Assembly (NCBI RefSeq): GCF_003628125.1
Contig: NZ_RBZU01000012.1
Span: 62,001-126,000 of the forward strand
Origin: Pararobbsia silviterrae
GTDB lineage: Bacteria > Pseudomonadota > Gammaproteobacteria > Burkholderiales > Burkholderiaceae
DNA length: 64,000 bases
Direction: 5' to 3'
The translations under genes were made by a program, and so were the position numbers. Every line of letters starts with the position of its first letter. Position 1 is the first letter of the stretch. The notes below the pieces were generated by a model that worked only from the letters and a program-made list of their open reading frames with translations, was not told where the DNA came from and made no database searches. Shown here piece after piece: positions 25,605-34,901 of this stretch.

Positions 25605-28600
25605 ATGAATAAACGCAAGATCGCGATTGTCGGCATGTCGTGCCGATTTCCGGGCGGGGTGTCCGGACCGGAAGAGTTCTGGCGTGTGCTCGAAGCCGAA
25701 CGTGACGCGGTGACCCAGGTGCCCGCGGACCGGTTCGGCACCGCGTTCTATTCGCATCCGTCCAAGAGCGAGCCCGGCAAGAGCTATACGTTCGCGGCCG
25801 GCGTGCTTGACGATATCGCGGGGTTCGATGCGGGCTTTTTCGGCATTTCGCCGCGCGAAGCCACGCAGATGGACCCGCAGCAGCGGCTCTTGCTCGAACT
25901 GACCTGGGAAGCGTTCGAGCACGCGGGCATCGTGCCGCGCGACATGCGCGGCCGGAATTGCGGCGTTTATATCGGCGTGGCAGGGACCGACTACGCGAAC
26001 CGCAGCATGGACGACCTGAACTCGGTCGATCCGTATTCGGCGACCGGCAACACGCTGAGCATCGCATCGAATCGGATTTCCTATCTCTTCGACCTGCGCG
26101 GACCGAGTCTCTCGATCGATACGGCCTGTTCGTCGTCGCTCGTCGCGCTGCATCAGGCGGTCAGCGCGCTGCAGTCGGGCGAGGTCGAGACCGCGCTTGC
26201 GGGTGGCGTGAATCTGCTCATGCATCCGTTCGGCTTCGTCGGCTTTTCGAAAGCCTCGATGCTGTCGCCGCGCGGACGATGCCGCGCGTTCGATGCGAGC
26301 GGGGACGGCTATGTACGCGCCGAAGGCGGCGCGGTCGTCGTACTCAAGCCGCTCGACCGCGCGCTCGCGGACGGCGACGTCATTCATGCGGTCATCGAAG
26401 GGACGGGCGTCAATTCGGACGGCTATTCGCCGGGCGGCATCAGTGTGCCGGGCGCGGTCACACAGGCCGCGCTGCTGCGCACCGTGTATGCGCGCGCCGA
26501 GATCGATCCGCTTACGCTCGATTACGTCGAAGCGCACGGCACGGGTACGGCAGTCGGCGATCCGATCGAGGCGCGCGCGCTGATCGAAGTCGCGGGCGCG
26601 GGCCGGTCCGCCGACGCGCCGTTGCTGATCGGCTCGGTCAAGACCAATATCGGCCACCTCGAAACGGCATCGGGCATGGCAGGGCTCTTCAAGGCCGTGC
26701 TGTGCCTCAAGCATCGCGCGGTGCCGCGCACGCTGCATTTCGAGCAACCGAACCCGAATATCGATTTCGAGGGCGGGCGGCTGCGCGTCGTGGATCGCCT
26801 CACGCCGATCGGCGAGGACGGGCATCGACTCGTGATCGGTGTCAATTCGTTCGGTTTTGGCGGGACGAACGCGCACGTCGCGCTCGGCGAGGGACCGCGC
26901 GCCGCGCCGCAGGGGGGAGACGGACGTGAGCCGCGTGTGCAGGCATCGGCATCGCGGAGCTCGACATTACACATTCCTTCGCATCGCGTGCACGTCCGCG
27001 CGATCGGTGACGCGGATGACGTTGCAGGCGACGTTGCGGCGCCGGCCCTCGCGCCTCTCGTGCTGTCCGCGCGCTCGCGCGCGGCGCTTGCCGCGCTGGC
27101 GGCCGAATACGAGGCGCGGCTTGCCGCGGGCGTGTCGTGGCACGCGCTCGCAAGCGCTGCCGCGCATCGGCGGCAATGGCTCGAACAGCGCGCGATCGTC
27201 GCGCCGTCGGACCTCGACGACGCGCACGCGGGGCTCATCGCGCTCGCGTCGCCGGACGGCGACAGCGCATCCGTCGTGCGCGGCGAGATCATCGAGACGG
27301 ATTCGCGTCTCGCGCTTGTTTTTTCGGGGAACGGCGCGCAGTGGGCCGGCATGGCGCAGCGGCTCATCGTCGAAGACCCGCTGTTTCGCGCGGCCGTCGA
27401 CGACGTCGACGCATTCTGGTGCGCGGACGGCAGTCCTTCGCTGCGGGCCGCGCTCGAAGCGGGCGTCGATGCGGATGCGATCGCCGCGACCGAACACGCG
27501 CAGCCGCTGCTGTTTGCAATCCAGGTCGGCATCGTACGCGCGCTCGAAGCGCGCGGCGTGGCTTTCGAGGCCTGTGTCGGGCATAGCGTCGGCGAGGTCG
27601 CCGCGGCCTGGGCCGCGCACGCGTTGACGCTGCGCGACGCCGTGCATGTCGTCAAAGAGCGCAGTCGCGCGCAGGCGATGACGCGCGGGCGGGGCCGCAT
27701 GGCCGCGGCGGGTATCGGCGAGGCACAGGCGCGTGAACTCGTCGCACGCCTCGATCTCGCGCACGATATCGAAATCGCGGGCGTCAACAGTCCCGAGTCC
27801 GTCACGCTCGCCGGGTCGCTTGCGGGACTGCATGCGATTCGCGATGCGTTGCGCGCCCACGGTACGTTCTTCCAGGTGCTCGAACTCGACTACGCGTTCC
27901 ATAGCCGTCAGATGGACACGGTCGAATCGACGATCCGCGAACGTCTCGCCGACCTCGCGCCGCGCGACGGCGAACGCCGTTTCGTTTCGACGGTGACTGG
28001 CGCGACGCTCGTGGGCTCCGCGCTCGACGCGCGTTACTGGTGGCGCAATATTCGCGAACCCGTGCGGTTCGGCGACGCGATCGCGCGTCTCGTCGACGAC
28101 GGCGTGCGCATGTTCGTCGAGATCGGTCCGCATTCGATCTTGCGTACCTACGTCAAGCAGTCGCTCGACGCGCTCAAGGTGCAGGGCACCGCGCTCGCGA
28201 CGCTCAAGCGTCAGCAGGACAGCGCGGCGACGCTGCAGCGCGCGATCCTGTCCGCGATCGCGCACGGCGCGCCTGTCGATCGAACGCGTTTTGTCGCATC
28301 GGCGGGCAATTCGGCGGCCACCTTGACGGCCTCCGCGCTGCCGCGCTATCCGTGGCAGCGCGAGCCCTATCTCGTCGTGCCGACGGCCGAAGGCTACGGG
28401 CTTACGCATCGGCATCGCGTGCATCCCTTGCTCGGGTATCGGCTCCCGGAGCATGCGTGGGCATGGGAAAACCAGATCGATCCGGTACGTCTGCCGTTTC
28501 TTGCGGACCATATCGTCGACGGCGGCGTGACATTTCCCGGCGCGGGTTTCGTCGAGATGGCGCTTGCCGCGGCGACCGCGTTCTTCGGCACCGAGACCTG

Positions 28601-31600
28601 CGCGCTCGAACATGTCGAGATTCGCCAGCCCGTCGTGTTCCAGGCCTCCCATGCGAAGCGCTTCCGACTGACGATCGACGCGCGTACGGCGGCCTTCACG
28701 ATCGAGACGCGCGATCGCATGAGCGAGGATCCGTGGGCGACGAACGTGGTCGGCCGGCTCCTCGCGAGCGGCACGACGCTTGAGGCGCGCGAGGAGCGGG
28801 TGTCGTCCGAGACGCTGATGCGTTTGCGCGCGTCGCCCGTGCTCGACGCCGATACGCTTTACGCGCGCACCGAGATGATCGGACTCCGCTATGGGCCGGC
28901 GTTCCGTCGCATGCGCGTCGTGCATGCGACACGTGATGCCGCGCTCGGCGAGTTTGTCGATGTCGCCGAACTCGATGCGGCGTTGTCACTGGCTTCGACA
29001 TCGACATCGACATCGACATCGTCGGCCGAGGATCGCTCGATCTATCGCTTGCATCCCGCGCTGATGGACGCGGGCTTTCATCCGCTGTTCGCGCTGCTTG
29101 CGAACGATGCGTCGGAGACGGATCGCGCCGCCTACGTGCCCGTACAGATCGCGCGCATCGACTACCTGCGCGGCGACGCCATCGAGCGCGTGCTCGCGAC
29201 AGTGAATCGCCGCAGTCCGCATTCGATCGTCGCGTCGTTCGATTTCCTCGATGCGCGGGGACGCGTCGTCGCGCGGCTCGGCGCGTGTCGCTTCCGGCGC
29301 GTCGATCTGCTGTCGCGGCGCTATGTCGCGCCCGCGCGCTATGCGTATCGTCTCGAAGCGCGGCCGCTGGCGGACGGCTTCGACGCGACCCCGCTGCCCG
29401 CGATGTCGGTCTTGCTTGCCGATGCCTCGCGCGTGCTGGCCGAGACCGACCCGCACGCGCGGCGCACGATGCACTTGACCGAAGTGCTGCCGCTGCTCGA
29501 CGTACTCGCGAGCGCCTACGCGCTGCGTGCGTTCGACGCGACCGGCGCATTCGATGCGCCCGCGCTGCACGGCCCGCATGCGGATCGTGTCGCGCGACTC
29601 GCGCGCATGCTCGTCGAAGACGGTCTCGCGCGTTGGGACGGCTCGCGTCTCGTGCGCGAGTCCGAAGCCTGCGATGCGTGGCCGGATGCCGACGCGTTGT
29701 GGCGCAGCGTGCTCGAATTGTCTCCCGCGCATGTCGCCGAACTGACGCTGCTTGCGCAGGGCGGCGCGTCATTGCCGGCCTTGTGGCAGGTGCCGCGCGG
29801 ACCGGAGACGACGGTGTCGGCGACACATCGCAGTCTCGTCGAACACTATTTCGACGCATCGCCGACGTGGTCGCATGCGCGTGCATTGGCCGGCGCGTTC
29901 GCGGCGCGCGCCGTCGAGGCGTGGCGCGCGCCGCGCCGCTTGCGCGTGCTCGAAATCGTGCCCGCCGATATCGACGTGCCGCAGCCGCTCGATATCGCGT
30001 TGCCCGCCGCGCGTTGCGATCGCGCATTGGCGTGCACGGCACAGCAACATGCGGCGCTCGCGGCCGAGGATCCGGACATCGGACGCTTCGTGGCCATCGG
30101 CCTATCGGAGCGTTCGACGCTGACGATCGACGACGCGACGCCTTACGACATCGTGATCGCCGATCGCTTGCTCGCGCGGCAACGCGATCCGCTTGCGGTG
30201 CTGTCGGCCGTGCGCGGCTGGCTCGCGCCGGGCGCATACCTCGTGCTTGCCGAATCGCGGCACAGCCGCTTCGCGGATATCGCATTCGCCTCGCATGAGG
30301 TTACGGATGCGATGTATTCGACAGCGCATCTCGTGCGTGTGCTCGAAGAGGCCGGGTTCGACGACATCACGCCGGTCGCGGAGCAGGGTCTTGAACTCGA
30401 AGGCACGCCGGCGCTGGTGATCGCGCGCGCGCCGGCTCGCGTGGCCTCGCCCGCGTCGCCGATGCTCTCGATGGCGTCGATGTCGCTCGATGACGCGGCA
30501 TCGTCGGCCGCGCCGTGGCTGTTGGTGCCCGCCGACAAGGACGCGGACGCCTTCGCCGCCGCGCTCGCCGCGGCGTTGCGCGAACGCGATTCGGACGCCG
30601 AGGTAGCCATCGTGGCGCGCGATGTCGTGAGCGAGGTCCTCGATGCCGCCGCTTCGGCGCATGAACGCACGTCGCGGCCGCGGCTCGTGTTTGTCGCGCC
30701 CGAGACGATGCTGCGCGCGGATGCCGAAGGCGCCGATCTCATGCGCGCGCAGCACGCGACATCGATTTCGCTCGCGCGGCGCGTGCGCGAGATCGACGGC
30801 GTGCGCGCGCAGATCCATATCGTCACGCGTGACGGCGCGCCGTTCGCGTTCGAGCCCGTTGCGCGCGATGTGCACGACGAGCACAACGAACGCAAAGCAC
30901 CGGCACGACGTCCGGAACAGGCCACGCTCTGGGGGCTCGGACGCGTGCTCGCTAACGAGCATCCCGCATTCGACTGGCGTCTCATCGACGTCGCCTCGGC
31001 GCATGACTGTGCGGCCCAGGCGCTCGCGGCCGAATTGCTTGCCGCCGACGTCGAGGAGGAGGTGGTCCTCGCACCGTCAGGCCGGTTCGTGCCGCGCCTG
31101 TTCGATGCCGACGAAGCGCGTCGTCGCGCGCCTGCATCGACGCATGCGGTCCTTGCCTTCGATGCGCCCGGATCGCTTCGCAACCTCGAATGGTTCGCGC
31201 CGCCCGCCCGCATGCCGGCCGACGACGAGGTCGAAATCGAACCCGTCGCAACGGGCCTGAATTTCCGCGACGTGATGTACGCGATGGGATTGCTGTCTGA
31301 CGAGGCCGTCGAAACGGGCTTCGCGGGCGCGACGGTCGGCATGGAATTCAGCGGACGCGTGACGCGCGTCGGCGCGCGCGTCACGGCTTTCGCGCCCGGC
31401 GACGCGGTGCTCGGATTCGCGCCCGCATCGTTCGCGACGCGCGCATGGACGCGTGCGACCGCGATCGCGCACAAGCCCGCCTCGATGACGTTCGAAGAAG
31501 CCGCGACGATCCCCACGACGTTCTTCACGGTCTGGTACGCGCTCGTCGAACTCGCGCGCGTGCGGCGTGGCGAACGCGTGCTCGTCCATGGCGGCGCGGG

Positions 31601-33419
31601 CGGCGTCGGCGTGGCGGCGATCCAGCTCGCGCGTCATCTCGGAGCCCAGGTCTTCGCCACGGCCGGCAGCGACGAGAAGCGCGAATTCGTGCGTCTGCTC
31701 GGCGCCGATCGCGTGTTCGATTCGCGGAGTCTCGGGTTTGCCGACGCGATCCGGGAGGCGACGGGCGGCGCGGGCGTCGACATCGTGCTGAATTCGCTCG
31801 CGGGCGAGGCGATGGTGCGCAGCATCGATACCTTGCGCCCGTTCGGCCGCTTCCTCGAACTCGGCAAGCGCGACTTCTATGAGAACACCGCGATCGGCCT
31901 GCGGCCGTTTCGCAACAACATCAGCTATTTCGGCATCGATGCGGACCAGTTGATGGGCGCATTGCCCGAGCTCACGACGCGCCTGTTTGCCGATGTCATG
32001 CAGGCCTTCGAAGACGGCGCCTTGCATCCGTTGCCGTATCGCGTGTTTGCGGCGAGGCGTGTCAAGCAGGCGTTCCGGTATATGCAGCAGGCTCGTCAGA
32101 TCGGCAAAGTGCTCGTCGGGTACGCGTCGGGTGTGCCCGCGCCGACACGTGGCCGGGCGTCGCAGAACGTCTTGACGCTCGATGCGCGCGGCGCATACCT
32201 CGTCGTGGGCGGCACCGGGGGACTCGGATTCGCGACCGCGCGCCGGATGATCGAGCGCGGCGCGCGCGATGTGACGCTGGCGAGTCGCGGCGCCACGCTG
32301 GTCGATTCGGCCCATGAGGAACTCGCGCGCTGGCGCACACAGTTCGGTGCGCGGGTCGACGTCGTATCGTGCGACGTGACCGACGGCGTGGCCGTCGATG
32401 CGCTCGTCGCGTCGATCGCGGCGCGCGGTGCGCTGCTTAAAGGCGTGTTGCATTCGGCGATGCATATCGATGACGGCCTGGTCCGCAATCTCGACGACGC
32501 GCGTTTCGAAGCCGTGCTCGAACCGAAGGTCGCGGGCGCGTGGAATCTGCATCGCGCGACGATCGGGCATGCGCTCGATTTCTTTATCGTCTATTCGTCG
32601 GCGACGACGGCGTTCGGCAATCCCGGGCAGTCGAGTTATGTCGCCGCGAACAGTTTCGTCGAAGCGCTCGTCGAGATGCGTCGCGCAGCGGGGTTGCCCG
32701 GCACCGCGATGGCTTGGGGGCCGCTCGACGACGTGGGCTTTCTCGCGCGCCACGCGAAAACACGCGACGCGCTGCAGACCCGCATTGGCGGCGCATCGAT
32801 TTCGTCGCAGGAAGCGCTCGACGCGCTCGAACGCGTACTGCTCGCGGGCGAGGCCGGCGAGACCGTCGTGCGTCTCGACTGGCAGGCGCTCGCGCGCGGC
32901 ATGCCGGCCGCGCACGCGCGACGCTATGCGTCGATCCGGTCGCATGCGGCGGATGAAGCGCCGAGCGACGGCGCGCATCGCGCGCGCGACTGCATTCGGA
33001 CCTTGCCGCGACACGAGGCGCTCGCCTTCGTCGAGACGACTTTGCGCATGCAGATCGCGCGCATTCTTCATCTCGCGCCCGAGCGCGTCGAACGCGATCA
33101 CGCCCTGCTCGATATGGGCATGGACTCGCTGATGGGCATGGAACTTGGCATGGCCGTCGAGGAACGATTCGAGGTCAAGCTGTCGGTCATGGCGATCGCC
33201 GAAGGCGTCAGCGTGCGTTCGCTCGCGGAACGCATCGTCGATTCGGTCGCGTCGGTCGAAGCGGATGAGGCCGGCGCCGTCGGCGATGCGTTGCCCGCGC
33301 GTGACGCGGCGATCGCGCAGCTCGCGAGCGCGCATGCGCTCGATCGCGAACAATCGACGCGCGCCCGCGGCGCCGCGGGCGTCGCGCTGTCCGTCGATCA
33401 AACGGAAGCCGTTGAATGA
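25605..33419 (+). CDS. wcbR: Reducing type I polyketide synthase (WcbR-like)
   Basis: The 2604-residue product is a single-module, highly reducing iterative-type PKS. Domains in order: KS (about 1-430; catalytic Cys175 in DTACSSS, His311 in HGTGT, His351 in KTNIGH); AT (about 560-880; Ser661 in GHSVGE, with YAFH in the specificity region, consistent with malonyl); DH (about 940-1240; His969 in the H-x3-G-x4-P motif); a degenerate methyltransferase-like region (about 1400-1550) lacking the glycine-rich SAM motif; ER (about 1850-2150, HGGAGGVGVAAIQLA); KR (about 2180-2400; GGTGGLG, Tyr2345); ACP (Ser2508 in MGMDSLMGME). No thioesterase is present. The downstream PLP enzyme probably releases the chain. 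B. pseudomallei capsule loci contain a comparable gene, wcbR. Confidence 0.92.
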   Translation: MNKRKIAIVGMSCRFPGGVSGPEEFWRVLEAERDAVTQVPADRFGTAFYSHPSKSEPGKSYTFAAGVLDDIAGFDAGFFGISPREATQMDPQQRLLLELTWEAFEHAGIVPRDMRGRNCGVYIGVAGTDYANRSMDDLNSVDPYSATGNTLSIASNRISYLFDLRGPSLSIDTACSSSLVALHQAVSALQSGEVETALAGGVNLLMHPFGFVGFSKASMLSPRGRCRAFDASGDGYVRAEGGAVVVLKPLDRALADGDVIHAVIEGTGVNSDGYSPGGISVPGAVTQAALLRTVYARAEIDPLTLDYVEAHGTGTAVGDPIEARALIEVAGAGRSADAPLLIGSVKTNIGHLETASGMAGLFKAVLCLKHRAVPRTLHFEQPNPNIDFEGGRLRVVDRLTPIGEDGHRLVIGVNSFGFGGTNAHVALGEGPRAAPQGGDGREPRVQASASRSSTLHIPSHRVHVRAIGDADDVAGDVAAPALAPLVLSARSRAALAALAAEYEARLAAGVSWHALASAAAHRRQWLEQRAIVAPSDLDDAHAGLIALASPDGDSASVVRGEIIETDSRLALVFSGNGAQWAGMAQRLIVEDPLFRAAVDDVDAFWCADGSPSLRAALEAGVDADAIAATEHAQPLLFAIQVGIVRALEARGVAFEACVGHSVGEVAAAWAAHALTLRDAVHVVKERSRAQAMTRGRGRMAAAGIGEAQARELVARLDLAHDIEIAGVNSPESVTLAGSLAGLHAIRDALRAHGTFFQVLELDYAFHSRQMDTVESTIRERLADLAPRDGERRFVSTVTGATLVGSALDARYWWRNIREPVRFGDAIARLVDDGVRMFVEIGPHSILRTYVKQSLDALKVQGTALATLKRQQDSAATLQRAILSAIAHGAPVDRTRFVASAGNSAATLTASALPRYPWQREPYLVVPTAEGYGLTHRHRVHPLLGYRLPEHAWAWENQIDPVRLPFLADHIVDGGVTFPGAGFVEMALAAATAFFGTETCALEHVEIRQPVVFQASHAKRFRLTIDARTAAFTIETRDRMSEDPWATNVVGRLLASGTTLEAREERVSSETLMRLRASPVLDADTLYARTEMIGLRYGPAFRRMRVVHATRDAALGEFVDVAELDAALSLASTSTSTSTSSAEDRSIYRLHPALMDAGFHPLFALLANDASETDRAAYVPVQIARIDYLRGDAIERVLATVNRRSPHSIVASFDFLDARGRVVARLGACRFRRVDLLSRRYVAPARYAYRLEARPLADGFDATPLPAMSVLLADASRVLAETDPHARRTMHLTEVLPLLDVLASAYALRAFDATGAFDAPALHGPHADRVARLARMLVEDGLARWDGSRLVRESEACDAWPDADALWRSVLELSPAHVAELTLLAQGGASLPALWQVPRGPETTVSATHRSLVEHYFDASPTWSHARALAGAFAARAVEAWRAPRRLRVLEIVPADIDVPQPLDIALPAARCDRALACTAQQHAALAAEDPDIGRFVAIGLSERSTLTIDDATPYDIVIADRLLARQRDPLAVLSAVRGWLAPGAYLVLAESRHSRFADIAFASHEVTDAMYSTAHLVRVLEEAGFDDITPVAEQGLELEGTPALVIARAPARVASPASPMLSMASMSLDDAASSAAPWLLVPADKDADAFAAALAAALRERDSDAEVAIVARDVVSEVLDAAASAHERTSRPRLVFVAPETMLRADAEGADLMRAQHATSISLARRVREIDGVRAQIHIVTRDGAPFAFEPVARDVHDEHNERKAPARRPEQATLWGLGRVLANEHPAFDWRLIDVASAHDCAAQALAAELLAADVEEEVVLAPSGRFVPRLFDADEARRRAPASTHAVLAFDAPGSLRNLEWFAPPARMPADDEVEIEPVATGLNFRDVMYAMGLLSDEAVETGFAGATVGMEFSGRVTRVGARVTAFAPGDAVLGFAPASFATRAWTRATAIAHKPASMTFEEAATIPTTFFTVWYALVELARVRRGERVLVHGGAGGVGVAAIQLARHLGAQVFATAGSDEKREFVRLLGADRVFDSRSLGFADAIREATGGAGVDIVLNSLAGEAMVRSIDTLRPFGRFLELGKRDFYENTAIGLRPFRNNISYFGIDADQLMGALPELTTRLFADVMQAFEDGALHPLPYRVFAARRVKQAFRYMQQARQIGKVLVGYASGVPAPTRGRASQNVLTLDARGAYLVVGGTGGLGFATARRMIERGARDVTLASRGATLVDSAHEELARWRTQFGARVDVVSCDVTDGVAVDALVASIAARGALLKGVLHSAMHIDDGLVRNLDDARFEAVLEPKVAGAWNLHRATIGHALDFFIVYSSATTAFGNPGQSSYVAANSFVEALVEMRRAAGLPGTAMAWGPLDDVGFLARHAKTRDALQTRIGGASISSQEALDALERVLLAGEAGETVVRLDWQALARGMPAAHARRYASIRSHAADEAPSDGAHRARDCIRTLPRHEALAFVETTLRMQIARILHLAPERVERDHALLDMGMDSLMGMELGMAVEERFEVKLSVMAIAEGVSVRSLAERIVDSVASVEADEAGAVGDALPARDAAIAQLASAHALDREQSTRARGAAGVALSVDQTEAVE
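28995..29024 (+). repeat. Hexanucleotide microsatellite inside the PKS gene
   Basis: TCGACA is repeated four times (28995-29018) and followed by TCGTCG. It is in frame and encodes alternating Ser-Thr from residue 1131, in the DH region. Because the unit is six bases, slippage would add or remove Ser-Thr pairs without shifting the frame, so it would vary linker length rather than switch the gene off. Confidence 0.8.
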
Positions 33420-33476
33420 GCGCGCACGTCGCACCGCACACCGGGTGGGGGGCGCGGATAGGCGGAGGCACGATAC

Positions 33477-34877
33477 GTGTCCGTGCACCACACACATCGT
33501 CGATCAGGGACAGGCGCACCGATGGTAATGGGTGACTCAATCCGCAAGCAGCTCGCGGCCGCCGCGCTCAAGCGTCAGCTCGAACGCGTGTCGAACGACG
33601 CGCAACGCGACGAGGCGGGATGCGAGCAGGCGATGCCGAAGGGGCAGGCCTCGCGCACGGACGGCGATGCCCGGTGGGATGCGCGTGCGCGCTTCGAGGC
33701 CATGCCGCAGTATCAGCAGGTCAGTCTGATCCGCCAGATGGGCGACGCCCTGCAGGTCGAGTCGCCGTTCTTTCGCGTGCACGAGGGCGCCGCCGGCGCG
33801 ACGACGCGTATCGGCGGGCGCGAGTACATCAACTTCGCGAATTACAACTACCTCGGGCTGTCGTCCGATCCCACGGTGGTCGATCAGGCGAAGGCGGCGA
33901 TCGACCGATACGGCGTGTCGGCATCGGCAAGCCGCATGGTCGCGGGCGAGCGACCGATTCAACGCGATCTCGAACGTGCGCTTGCGGACCTCTATGGCAC
34001 GGAAGATTGCGTGGCCTTCGTCAGCGGACATGCGACGAACGTGACCGTCATCGGCGCCTTGTTCGGACCGGGCGACCTGATCGTCCACGATGCGCTCGCG
34101 CACAACAGCGTCGTGCAAGGCGCGCAACTGAGCGGCGCGAAGCGGCTTTCGTTCGCGCACAACGACTGGCGTGAACTCGACGCCTTGCTCGCGCGCACGC
34201 GCGGCGACTATCGCAACGTGCTCGTCGTCATCGAAGGGCTGTACAGCATGGATGGCGATCTGCCGGATCTCGCGCGCTTCGTCGATATCCGCGCGCGGCA
34301 CGGCGTGTTCCTGATGGTCGACGAAGCGCATTCGCTCGGCGTACTCGGCGAGCGGGGGCTCGGTATTCGCGAGCACAGCGGCGTCGCTTCGGATGACGTC
34401 GATCTCTGGATGGGGACGATGAGCAAGACACTCGCGGGCTGCGGCGGGTTTATCGCGGGATGTCAGCCGCTTGTCGACATGCTGCGTCATCTGGCGCCGG
34501 GCTTTCTGTACAGCGTCGGCCTCGCGCCCGCGCTGGCGGCGGGCTCGCTCGCGGCGCTCACGCGCATGCTCGCGGAGCCGCAGCGCGTCGCGATGCTGCA
34601 AGCGCGCGGCCGCCAGTTCCTGCGCGAAGCGCGCGCCGCGGGATTCGATACGGGGTCGAGCGCGGGCTATGCGGTCGTGCCGATCATGACGCGCAGTTCG
34701 TTAAAGGCCGCACAGTGGGCGAACGCGTTGTTCGAGGAAGGGATCAATGTGCAGCCGATCTTCTATCCGGCCGTCGAGGAGCGCGCGGCACGCCTGCGTT
34801 TCTTTATCTGCGCGATGCACGAGCCCGCACAGATCACGCGGACGATCGAGACGCTTGCGCGGATCGCGAAGCGTTAA
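33477..34877 (+). CDS. wcbT: Alpha-oxoamine synthase, PLP-dependent (WcbT-like)
   Basis: The 466-residue product belongs to the family of 8-amino-7-oxononanoate synthase, aminoketobutyrate ligase and serine palmitoyltransferase. These condense an amino acid with an acyl thioester, with loss of CO2. Marks are FANYNYLGLSSDP, FVSGHATNVTVIGALFGPGD, VIEGLYSMDGDLPDL, the cofactor Asp-x-Ala-His in VDEAHSLGVLG, and the PLP lysine Lys317 in TMSKTLAG. A ~60-residue N-terminal extension is not typical of BioF. The GTG at 33477 has GGAGG at 33464-33468. ATGs at 33522 and 33528 are alternatives. Position right after a thioesterase-less PKS suggests it releases the PKS chain from the ACP. Confidence 0.85.
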   Translation: MSVHHTHRRSGTGAPMVMGDSIRKQLAAAALKRQLERVSNDAQRDEAGCEQAMPKGQASRTDGDARWDARARFEAMPQYQQVSLIRQMGDALQVESPFFRVHEGAAGATTRIGGREYINFANYNYLGLSSDPTVVDQAKAAIDRYGVSASASRMVAGERPIQRDLERALADLYGTEDCVAFVSGHATNVTVIGALFGPGDLIVHDALAHNSVVQGAQLSGAKRLSFAHNDWRELDALLARTRGDYRNVLVVIEGLYSMDGDLPDLARFVDIRARHGVFLMVDEAHSLGVLGERGLGIREHSGVASDDVDLWMGTMSKTLAGCGGFIAGCQPLVDMLRHLAPGFLYSVGLAPALAAGSLAALTRMLAEPQRVAMLQARGRQFLREARAAGFDTGSSAGYAVVPIMTRSSLKAAQWANALFEEGINVQPIFYPAVEERAARLRFFICAMHEPAQITRTIETLARIAKR

Positions 34878-34901
34878 ACGGCGCGTGTCGCCGGGTACGT
34901 G

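Noticed and set aside
31077..33497. 806-residue minus-strand frame opposite the PKS C-terminal part
   Set aside because: It is a high-GC antisense frame opposite the ER, KR and ACP domains, with Arg-rich composition and no domain.
33477..34877. Calling the PLP enzyme biotin synthesis BioF
   Set aside because: There are no biotin genes around it, it has an N-terminal extension, and it sits in a capsule/PKS run. WcbT-like alpha-oxoamine synthase fits better.
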